The notes beneath the pieces were generated by a model, which worked only from the letters and a program-made list of their open reading frames with translations, made no database searches and was not told where the DNA came from. Source: Desulfocapsa sp. (lineage in GTDB: Bacteria > Desulfobacterota > Desulfobulbia > Desulfobulbales > Desulfocapsaceae). From it: DNA of 12,970 nucleotides. Location of the stretch: contig JAOZKX010000022.1 in NCBI GenBank assembly GCA_029935135.1, forward strand, positions 1-12,970, in the 5' to 3' direction. This document shows, piece by piece, positions 6,990-12,970 of the stretch. Within the stretch, counting starts at the first letter, position 1, and each line of letters begins with the position of its first letter. The translations under genes and the position numbers were made by a program.

Positions 6990-7676
6990 CTATATTGAAT
7001 TCTCCTGGATTACCCGTAAGATAGCCGCCGTCACCCCATCAATTGTCAACGCTCCCGTATCAATTGTATGTGCATCTGATGCCTTACAGAGTGGAGCAAT
7101 GGTGCGAGACTGATCATCGTTGTCTCTTTTTATAATCATCTGCAGCAACTCTTCTTCATCCACCTTCTTATCCTGACTCCGAAGCTGATCAGCCCGTCTC
7201 TGCATTCGTACTTCCGGCGCCGCATCAAGATAAAATTTCCAGGCAGCATTGGGGAAAACCACCGTCCCGGTATCTCTTCCCTCGGCCACGATCTTCCCCT
7301 TTGCACCAATGGCCTGCTGCATATGAGTGAGTTTTTTGCGCACAGGAGAAAGGGCCGATACCCTGGAAGCCATCATGGACATTTCCGGACTGCGAATAAC
7401 CTTGCTCACATCCCGTCCATTGACAAACACCCCAACATCATCTTCTTCCTCTACTGCCGGGAGAAGATCAAGAACAATCATCTGCAGGGATTTTTCAAGG
7501 GCTGCCTCATCCGTGAAATCAACCTCTTCCTCCTGCAACTGAAAGCCCACGGCCCGATACATCGCGCCGGTATCCAGATAGGTAAAAGAAAGTGCCCGGG
7601 CAACCTGGCGACTGATGGTAGACTTACCCACACCCGAGGGCCCGTCAATGGTTACAATCTCCCTTTTAAGAGACAT
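6990..7676 (-). CDS. cmk: Cytidylate kinase
   Basis: It phosphorylates CMP and dCMP with ATP in the cytoplasm, feeding CTP/dCTP pools. The product is 228 residues (E. coli Cmk is 227). P-loop GPSGVGKS is at 12–19, followed by YLDTGAMYRAVG, the family's nucleotide-monophosphate binding signature. VAEGRDTGTVVFP and the KFYLDA strand come next, then the lid region with RRADQLRSQ, and RDNDDQSR near the end. The frame is open further upstream to 7745. I start at the ATG at 7676 because family members begin just before the IDGPSG strand. AAGAG lies about 8 nt upstream inside hisC, and the start overlaps the hisC stop by 11 nt, pointing to coupling. It is the last gene before the shared terminator. 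Confidence 0.96.
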   Translation of the reverse strand: MSLKREIVTIDGPSGVGKSTISRQVARALSFTYLDTGAMYRAVGFQLQEEEVDFTDEAALEKSLQMIVLDLLPAVEEEDDVGVFVNGRDVSKVIRSPEMSMMASRVSALSPVRKKLTHMQQAIGAKGKIVAEGRDTGTVVFPNAAWKFYLDAAPEVRMQRRADQLRSQDKKVDEEELLQMIIKRDNDDQSRTIAPLCKASDAHTIDTGALTIDGVTAAILRVIQENSI

Positions 7677-8781
7677 AGGCAAGCTCTTGCAGACACTGAT
7701 CAAGTGCCCCGATACATCGATAATTCTCCTCGGTCGTCCCCACACTTATGCGAATAACATTTGCATAGCCATATGCCTTCATGGAGCGAATAATCACTCC
7801 TTTTCGGAGCATGGCCTCATAAAGAACCGTGGCATCACCCTTTACATCAACAAGAAAAAAATTCGTCTGCGATGCATAGCTCCTGCACCCTAATTTTTCC
7901 ACCTCTTTTGTGAGCCAAGCCTTTCCTTCACGGGTTCCCTCAAGGGTCTGTTCGTAAAACTCACCATCTTCCAGTGCTGCAATGGCAGCAAGCTGCGCCA
8001 GCTGGTTCACATTAAAAGGCTGACGCACCCGATGGAGCATATCAGCAAGCCGCTTATCCATTAGCCCATAACCGACACGGACCCCTGCAAGCCCATAGGC
8101 CTTAGAAAAGGTCCGCAGGGCAACAACTCCACAGCGCCCTTTGCTGTTATGAATTAACGAATAGACATCCACCTGCTGATCCAGATCCATAAAATCCACA
8201 TATGCCTCATCCAGGACCACAATGACTGATTCAGGCACATTGCTGAGGAAAGTATAGAGGTCCGGAGGACTGATTGATGTGGCTGTCGGATTATTGGGAT
8301 TGTCCAGAAATACCAGACGGGTTCGCTCTGTTATCTTAGCCAGAATAGTATCAAGGTCGTGATGCATTCCCTTTAAGGGCAGGATTATATTCACTCCACC
8401 GCGTACCTGGACTACTTTCTGATACATCAGAAAAGATGGATGACTGGTGATAACCTCATCCCCCGGTTCAACAAAGGCCTTGACCAGAAACTCGATTATT
8501 TCATCGGATCCATTGCCAATAATCACCTCATCTGGAGAAAAGCCAAGTTTATCGGCGATTGCCTTTACAAGATAGAAATTCGACCCATCGGGATAACGGT
8601 TCAGATTGCTCAACCCGTTCCTGATCGCTTCCAGGGCTTTGGGCGAAGAACCCCATGGATTTTCATTGGAGGCCAGTTTTATGGGATTCTGCACCCCATA
8701 CTCCCGCTCCAACTCCTCAATGGGTTTTCCTGGAGGATAGGGAACAATAGACCTGATATACTCCGGTGCTTCAATTTTCAC
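7666..8781 (-). CDS. hisC: Histidinol-phosphate aminotransferase (PLP-dependent, fold type I)
   Basis: It transfers an amino group from glutamate to imidazole-acetol phosphate in histidine synthesis; many members also use aromatic keto acids. The 371-residue product has the whole family pattern: KLASNENPWGSSPKA (35–49), NRYPDG (61–66), GNGSDEII (89–96), LDNPNNPTAT (159–168), VVLDEAYVDF (188–197) and TFSKAYGLAGVRVGYG (224–239). Lys227 in that last motif is the PLP Schiff-base lysine, and Asp191 and Tyr194 fit the cofactor ring contacts. The start is GTG at 8781, with GGGGAGGAG about 8 nt upstream, a strong ribosome-binding site. No other his gene is in view; it sits between gatA (51-nt gap) and cmk (11-nt overlap), so it could equally serve tyrosine/phenylalanine synthesis. 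Confidence 0.93.
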   Translation of the reverse strand: MKIEAPEYIRSIVPYPPGKPIEELEREYGVQNPIKLASNENPWGSSPKALEAIRNGLSNLNRYPDGSNFYLVKAIADKLGFSPDEVIIGNGSDEIIEFLVKAFVEPGDEVITSHPSFLMYQKVVQVRGGVNIILPLKGMHHDLDTILAKITERTRLVFLDNPNNPTATSISPPDLYTFLSNVPESVIVVLDEAYVDFMDLDQQVDVYSLIHNSKGRCGVVALRTFSKAYGLAGVRVGYGLMDKRLADMLHRVRQPFNVNQLAQLAAIAALEDGEFYEQTLEGTREGKAWLTKEVEKLGCRSYASQTNFFLVDVKGDATVLYEAMLRKGVIIRSMKAYGYANVIRISVGTTEENYRCIGALDQCLQELAYVS

Positions 8782-8832
8782 CTTCTGCTCCTCCCCTCAA
8801 TATTTATCACAAGCCAAACCAAATCTCTACTA

Positions 8833-10293
8833 TCAGCCCAGCTCCGGACACCTGTTGGCCAGCTTTGTCCCCAGTTCCAGATTGTACGCAGCCTTAAAAA
8901 GGGTCTCTTCCTGAAAATGCGCAGCCTGCAACTGAATACCGATTGGCAGCCCATCAGCGGAAAAGCCACCAGGAACAGAGATACCTGGGATCCCTGCAAG
9001 GTTTGCTGAAATTGTCAGGATATCAGACAGGTACAAGGCAAGTGGATCATCTGCATGCACCCCTTTCTGCCAGGCAGGAGTTGGAGTCACCGGCGAAATA
9101 ATAACATCACAGGACTCATAGGCCTTTTGAAAATCCTGCAGAATAAGAGTCCGAACCTGTGAGGCCTTCTTGTAATAGGCATCATAATAGCCGGATGAAA
9201 GGGCATAGGTGCCAATGAGAATGCGCCGCTTGACCTCATCACCAAAACCGTGGGATCGGGTCTCTCTGTACATATCCACCAGGGACTCTGCATCCATTTC
9301 CCGATACCCGTAGGCCACACCGTCATAACGGGCAAGGTTGGAGCTTGCCTCCGCCGGTGCAATGAGATAATAGACGGCGACGCAATATTCGGTATGAGGA
9401 AGCGAGATATCCACTGTTTCAGCACCGGCATCGCGTAGAATCTGAATCCCGTTTTCCACAACAGCCGCCACATCTTTATCAAGCCCTGCAGCAAAATATT
9501 CACGGGGAATCCCAACTTTCATTCCCTTTAATCCCTGGCTGAGCGACGCGCTATAATCGGGTGTTGCTTTCTGGATGGAGGTGGAATCCCTCTTATCATA
9601 TCCGGCAATTCCATTCATCATCATGGCGCAATCCGTGACATCACGGCTCAGAGGGCCAATCTGATCAAGGGATGAGGCAAAGGCAACGAGTCCATATCGG
9701 GATACCCGGCCATAGGTTGGTTTCATTCCCACCACACCACACAAGGAAGCGGGTTGTCTAATGGAACCTCCGGTATCAGAACCAAGTGACCCAAGGCACT
9801 CCATGGCAGCTACAGATGAGGCTGATCCCCCAGAGGAGCCCCCTGCCACAAATCCCTTTTTCCATGGATTATCGGGAACCGCAAAGGCACAATTTTCAGA
9901 TGTGGAGCCCATGGCGAATTCATCCATGGCCACCTTACCAATGATGACAGTACCCTGATCCTTCAGTTTTTCTATAACCGTCGCATCATAAGGAGGGACA
10001 AAGTTTTCAAGTATTTTTGAGCCGCAACTGGTTACGATACCTTTAGTACAGAGGAGATCTTTAATAGAAAGGGGAATTCCGCAAAGCGGTTCCGCCTTAC
10101 CGGCAGCAATCTGCTTATCTGCAGCATCCGCCTGCCCTAATGCCTCTTCTTCTGTAATCCGAAGAAAAGACTGTATGGTCTCATCCACATCTTTAATACG
10201 CTGCAGACAGCTCAGCGTCAATTCACGGGACGATAATCGACCAGCATCAAGTTCTGTTCGTGCCTGGCCAATACTTAGTTCATATGGATTCAT
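8833..10293 (-). CDS. gatA: Asp-tRNA(Asn)/Glu-tRNA(Gln) amidotransferase subunit A
   Basis: This is the glutaminase subunit of GatCAB, which converts misacylated Glu-tRNA(Gln) or Asp-tRNA(Asn) to the correct amide form. The 486-residue product is full length. It has the amidase-signature Lys–cisSer–Ser triad: Lys78 in GIPLSIKDLL (72–81), Ser153 in GGSSGGSA (151–158) and Ser177 in GSDTGGSIRQP (171–181). KPTYGRVSRYGLVAFASSLD follows, a GatA-type sequence that separates it from general amidases. The N terminus YELSIGQARTELDAG matches known GatA starts, which fixes the ATG at 10293. An in-frame TGA stands just upstream, and no Shine-Dalgarno sequence is visible. gatC lies 78 nt upstream; gatB is not in this window. 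Confidence 0.96.
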   Translation of the reverse strand: MNPYELSIGQARTELDAGRLSSRELTLSCLQRIKDVDETIQSFLRITEEEALGQADAADKQIAAGKAEPLCGIPLSIKDLLCTKGIVTSCGSKILENFVPPYDATVIEKLKDQGTVIIGKVAMDEFAMGSTSENCAFAVPDNPWKKGFVAGGSSGGSASSVAAMECLGSLGSDTGGSIRQPASLCGVVGMKPTYGRVSRYGLVAFASSLDQIGPLSRDVTDCAMMMNGIAGYDKRDSTSIQKATPDYSASLSQGLKGMKVGIPREYFAAGLDKDVAAVVENGIQILRDAGAETVDISLPHTEYCVAVYYLIAPAEASSNLARYDGVAYGYREMDAESLVDMYRETRSHGFGDEVKRRILIGTYALSSGYYDAYYKKASQVRTLILQDFQKAYESCDVIISPVTPTPAWQKGVHADDPLALYLSDILTISANLAGIPGISVPGGFSADGLPIGIQLQAAHFQEETLFKAAYNLELGTKLANRCPELG

Positions 10294-10330
10294 TGTATTT
10301 CAGGGGAGTATGTACAGTTCATGTGGGAAA

Positions 10331-10347
10331 GCACCCGGTCAAGGTGC
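10331..10347 (-). other. Small hairpin in the gatC–gatA gap
   Basis: GCACC and GGTGC (10343–10347 and 10331–10335) pair across a 7-nt loop, followed on the minus strand by TTT. A 5-bp stem is weak for a terminator. It may modestly affect gatA, whose start also lacks a Shine-Dalgarno sequence. Confidence 0.2.
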
Positions 10348-10371
10348 AGTAATAGTTTGTTTTGCTGACAG

Positions 10372-10656
10372 TCAGATAATTCTTGGGACAACAAAGGCCT
10401 CTCCATTTTCCAGAGGGGCGTTGGCCAGAGCCTCTTTTCGTGGGAGAGACTCCACTATTTCATCTTCCCGAAAGGCATTGTTGATGGTAAAGGCATGGGT
10501 GGTAGGTGCCACATCCCCGGTCTCGAGTTCGTCGAGTTTTGCCACATAGGAAAGGATCGTATCCAGCTGCCCTGTCATTGTCGACAGCTCTTCTTCTGTA
10601 AGGTTCAACTTGGCAAGGGTTGCAACATGTTCTACTTCTTGGCGTGTTATTTTCAT
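10372..10656 (-). CDS. gatC: Asp-tRNA(Asn)/Glu-tRNA(Gln) amidotransferase subunit C
   Basis: This small subunit wraps around GatA and stabilises GatCAB. The 94-residue product has the family hallmarks: ITRQEVEHVATLAKLNLTEE (3–22), then a helix with MTGQLDTILSYVAKLDELET, the VAPTTHA turn (49–55), and a C-terminal REDE...LPRKEALANAP segment ending in FVVPRII. Length is typical (about 95). The ATG at 10656 is the only sensible start. Upstream the minus strand reads A8 then CAG, with no Shine-Dalgarno sequence. It begins 38 nt after the response-regulator stop and precedes gatA by 78 nt. Confidence 0.95.
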   Translation of the reverse strand: MKITRQEVEHVATLAKLNLTEEELSTMTGQLDTILSYVAKLDELETGDVAPTTHAFTINNAFREDEIVESLPRKEALANAPLENGEAFVVPRII

Positions 10657-10678
10657 TACTGTTTTTTTTAGGAGAGGA

Positions 10679-10693
10679 TCATTGTAACAATGA
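10679..10693. repeat. Short inverted repeat between the response regulator and gatC
   Basis: TCATTG (10679–10684) and CAATGA (10688–10693) pair around TAA. It lies between the regulator stop and gatC. Six AT-rich base pairs could occur by chance, and no T-run follows on either strand close by, so I do not call a terminator. Confidence 0.2.
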
Positions 10694-10694
10694 C

Positions 10695-11804
10695 TTATTG
10701 AGTTTGTTCAATATTAAACTTCTCGAGATACTCCTGAGAGAAAGCATCTCCGATGGCTGTAAAATCTTCAAGGGCTCCGGCAAAGGCATCAACACACGCT
10801 TTATCAAATTGAGTGTCGGCACAGTTCTTTAACTCCTGCACAGCTTCCTCCATACTCATATTTCGACGATAATTTCTTCTTGAGGTCATGGCATCATAAC
10901 TGTCCACCACGATTAGAATCTTCGTCAAGGTGTCAAGGTCAGAACCCTTCAGCCCATCCGGATACCCTTTTCCATCCATACGCTCATGGTGGTGACGAAT
11001 AATAAACTGCTCCCTATCCATAAAACCAAGGGGTTGGATAATATTTGCCCCGATGGAAGGGTGCTTGCGAATAAGTGCCCATTCTTCATCATTTAGTTTT
11101 CCAGGTTTTTGAATACAGGAAAGATCAATAACCAGTTTGCCAATATCATGAAACTGGGCAGCCCGGCGCAAAATAACCAGATCATCTTCCGCAATATTCA
11201 TGGCTAGTCCCAATAAAACGGCATATTCAGTCACCCGCATGGTGTGGCCAGCAGTATAAAAATCTTTTTCCTCCATGGCATTCTGGAGACTGGACATCAA
11301 CTGAACAGTTGCATTTTCCAAACTGTTACTATAGGTGAGAAGAAGCTTATTTTTCTTTTTCAGCTCTATGGTCTTACTCCGAACATCTTTTTCCAGCTGT
11401 TTCTTATAGCTCCGTTCGCGCCGGACAAACATTCGTTTTTCTATGGCACGTCTGATCTTCACATTAAAAAGGTCAAGATCTTCAATGGGCTTGGTTAAGA
11501 AATCATAGGCTCCGAGGTTAATCGCTTTTACCGCATAGTCCATGGAGCCGGCGCCGGTGAGAAAAAGAACAGGAATATCGTAGTCAAATGTATTTAAAGC
11601 AGCGATGGTATCAAATCCATCCATCTTGGGCATATCAATATCTAGAAGAATCACATCGTAGGAATCATCAACGACTTCAATTGCCTCTGAACCGTCTCCA
11701 ACAGCGGTGACTGTATGACCAAACATCTCAAGGATCTTCGATACCGTGGTACGCACCATGATATCGTCATCAGCGACCAGTATTTTTGCCCGTACTTCCT
11801 CCAC
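10695..11804 (-). CDS. Response regulator with receiver domain and HD-GYP c-di-GMP phosphodiesterase domain
   Basis: A cytoplasmic two-component output protein, probably degrading cyclic di-GMP when its receiver domain is phosphorylated. The 369-residue product has a REC domain at about 6–122, with Asp12/Asp13, phospho-acceptor Asp55 in VILLDIDMPKMDG, Thr83 and Lys105 in FLTKPIEDL. A charged coiled-coil linker covers about 125–165. The HD-GYP domain follows, with HTMRV (187–191), HDIGK (219–223), HHHERMDGKGYPDG (271–284) and DSYDAMTS (301–308). Metal-binding and GYP residues are all present, so activity is expected. The start is GTG at 11804 with GAGG about 6 nt upstream; no nearby ATG competes. 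No partner histidine kinase is in the window, so it is an orphan here. It lies 103 nt after the deacetylase-like gene and 38 nt before gatC. Confidence 0.95.
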   Translation of the reverse strand: MEEVRAKILVADDDIMVRTTVSKILEMFGHTVTAVGDGSEAIEVVDDSYDVILLDIDMPKMDGFDTIAALNTFDYDIPVLFLTGAGSMDYAVKAINLGAYDFLTKPIEDLDLFNVKIRRAIEKRMFVRRERSYKKQLEKDVRSKTIELKKKNKLLLTYSNSLENATVQLMSSLQNAMEEKDFYTAGHTMRVTEYAVLLGLAMNIAEDDLVILRRAAQFHDIGKLVIDLSCIQKPGKLNDEEWALIRKHPSIGANIIQPLGFMDREQFIIRHHHERMDGKGYPDGLKGSDLDTLTKILIVVDSYDAMTSRRNYRRNMSMEEAVQELKNCADTQFDKACVDAFAGALEDFTAIGDAFSQEYLEKFNIEQTQ

Positions 11805-11838
11805 CTGCTACCTCTTTATTAATTGTTTCTATTCATCC

Positions 11839-11867
11839 CAAACAGAGAATGGCTAAGACCCTGTTTG
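11839..11867. promoter_or_regulatory. Inverted repeat upstream of the response-regulator gene
   Basis: CAAACAG (11839–11845) and CTGTTTG (11861–11867) are exact reverse complements 15 nt apart, in the 103-nt gap before the regulator's GTG. It could be a two-half-site binding site or an mRNA hairpin with a large loop. No T-run follows, so it is not an intrinsic terminator. I could not find a convincing promoter in this gap. Confidence 0.3.
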
Positions 11868-11907
11868 CTAATCAGTAAAGAACTATACAAAACATTGATT
11901 TATAATC

Positions 11908-12969
11908 CTACAATTTCCAATACCTTTTTGCAACATCCCATGCCTGATCAATCGCTGGATGCACTCGTTTTTCATTTGCAAGTTCGGCTATCTTCCCTTT
12001 ATCAAGACTTACAGAGAGTTCATTATCCAGAGAAGCACCACAGAGTTCTTCCAGAACAGCCATGGCACCATCACGCATTCCCGTAAGATTGTAACCTCCT
12101 TCCAATGTGATAAGCAGCTTCCCGCCACAAACCTCTTCTGCCAGTTGGATCATGCTTCTGGTTAAATAGGCAAAGCCATCTGCTGTGACTTCCATGGCAC
12201 CCAGTGGATCCCCCCGATAGATATCAAAACCACAGGAAACAAGGATTAATTCGGGCTGGTATTCCCTGCCCACTGGAACCACAATATCATTAAATATTGC
12301 CGCATATTCAACATCACCCTGAGATCCCGGCAGAGGAATATTAACGGTATATCCCTCTCCCTTCCCCTGACCGGTCTCCTGAAGCTCACCGGTTCCCGGA
12401 TAATAGGGAAACTGGTGACTGGAGAGATACAAAACCTTATCAGACTTATAAAATGAGTGCTGGCTCCCATTTCCATGGTGCAGATCCCAGTCCACAATCA
12501 TCACACGCTGCAGACCGCACTGAAGAGCATAATGAGCAGCAACAGCAACATTATTAAAAAGACAAAATCCCATGGACCTGTCAGTTTCAGCATGGTGACC
12601 GGGGGGACGGACCAGGGCAAAGCCATTGTCAATCTCTCCGGACAATAACAGATCCACTCCTGTAGTCAGAGCCCCCACTGCCAGACGGGCTGCAGCGTAA
12701 GAATCCGGTGATGTTTTGGTATCGGGGTCCAATGCATCAAAAATTTTCCCTGCGGTCTCCCCCACCCTGTTCATCAAATCCTTTGAATGGTTCAGACCGA
12801 TTATTTTATGGGGTGCCGGCTCAAACTCTGGATAGCAAAAGCATTTCTTCACCTCTTCCTGAGCCAGGACCTCATTTATAACCTTCAGACGATCGGGTGA
12901 TTCCGGATGATCAAAACCGGGATCGTGGTCCAGAAATAAAGAATCATTGAATATTGCTGTCTTCCGCAT
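11908..12969 (-). CDS. Histone-deacetylase-family zinc hydrolase (arginase/deacetylase fold)
   Basis: A zinc-dependent amidohydrolase of the class that includes AcuC-type proteins, acetylpolyamine amidohydrolases and eukaryotic HDACs. The 353-residue product begins TAIFNDSLFLDHDPGFDHPE, a normal start for the family. The catalytic set is intact: RPPGHHAE with His125/His126, GFCLFNN (134–140), VDWDLHHGNG with zinc ligands Asp162 and His164, CGFD with the third ligand Asp249, and EGGYNL with the transition-state Tyr293. It is predicted cytoplasmic; I see no signal peptide. The ATG lies two bases inside the window edge, so its ribosome-binding site and any in-frame extension upstream cannot be checked. 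The substrate is unknown: acetyl-lysine, acetylpolyamine or another acylated amine. The response regulator follows after 103 nt; a functional link between them is not shown. Confidence 0.93.
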   Translation of the reverse strand: MRKTAIFNDSLFLDHDPGFDHPESPDRLKVINEVLAQEEVKKCFCYPEFEPAPHKIIGLNHSKDLMNRVGETAGKIFDALDPDTKTSPDSYAAARLAVGALTTGVDLLLSGEIDNGFALVRPPGHHAETDRSMGFCLFNNVAVAAHYALQCGLQRVMIVDWDLHHGNGSQHSFYKSDKVLYLSSHQFPYYPGTGELQETGQGKGEGYTVNIPLPGSQGDVEYAAIFNDIVVPVGREYQPELILVSCGFDIYRGDPLGAMEVTADGFAYLTRSMIQLAEEVCGGKLLITLEGGYNLTGMRDGAMAVLEELCGASLDNELSVSLDKGKIAELANEKRVHPAIDQAWDVAKRYWKL

Positions 12970-12970
12970 T

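Noticed and set aside
7677..7745. Extended N terminus of cytidylate kinase
   Set aside because: It lies wholly within hisC in another frame, and Cmk proteins begin just before the P-loop strand.
7323..7757. Plus-strand open frame of 144 codons
   Set aside because: It is a shadow of cmk and the end of hisC on the opposite strand; the product has no recognisable domain.
8440..9009. Plus-strand open frame of 189 codons
   Set aside because: It is antisense to the 5' half of hisC and the 3' end of gatA, both clear genes; no family features in its translation.
1..12970. CRISPR arrays, tRNAs, rRNAs, insertion sequences, attachment sites
   Set aside because: Reading both strands I saw no regularly spaced direct repeats, cloverleaf-like gaps, transposase or integrase genes, and gene gaps are too short to hide most of them.

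Overview
This window comes from a Gram-negative bacterium. It carries a tripartite RND/MFP/TolC efflux set, a Pal-type outer-membrane lipoprotein and a periplasmic amino-acid binding protein. Gene content (GatCA amidotransferase, hisC next to cmk, a REC–HD-GYP regulator, a histone-deacetylase-like hydrolase) and moderate G+C suggest a deltaproteobacterium (Desulfobacterota), perhaps Desulfobulbales-like. That placement is a guess from protein flavour and gene order; there is no rRNA or other firm marker. I see no tRNA, rRNA, CRISPR, insertion sequence, integrase or phage gene. Coding density is high and almost every gene is on the minus strand, so the blocks below are described right to left, in transcription order.

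(1) 12969–6990: a histone-deacetylase-family hydrolase, then (after 103 nt) a response regulator with an HD-GYP domain, then gatC, gatA, hisC and cmk. From the regulator onward the gaps are 78 nt or less, and hisC overlaps cmk, so these five may share a transcript. The block ends at a 19-bp perfect hairpin (6917–6957). That hairpin also lies just past the convergent plus-strand pal gene, so it looks like a shared bidirectional terminator.

(2) 6173–6898: a single plus-strand gene for a Pal/OmpA-like lipoprotein, with a good sigma70-type promoter. It is divergent from block 3.

(3) 6026–3690: a polar amino-acid ABC uptake operon in the order binding protein, permease, ATPase. A perfect 9-bp inverted repeat sits in its leader. 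A clear intrinsic terminator lies between the binding-protein gene and the permease gene, which should yield more binding protein than membrane components. Permease and ATPase genes overlap by 14 nt.

(4) 3603–1: an efflux operon (TolC-like outer-membrane channel, lipoprotein membrane-fusion adaptor, RND pump) with its own predicted promoter at 3575–3603. The pump gene runs off the left edge after about 364 codons.

The genes themselves are well-known families. The most interesting signals are regulatory: the internal terminator, the leader palindrome, the missing Shine-Dalgarno sequences in front of gatC and gatA, and the short hisC–cmk pairing. I found no convincing undescribed multi-gene system here.
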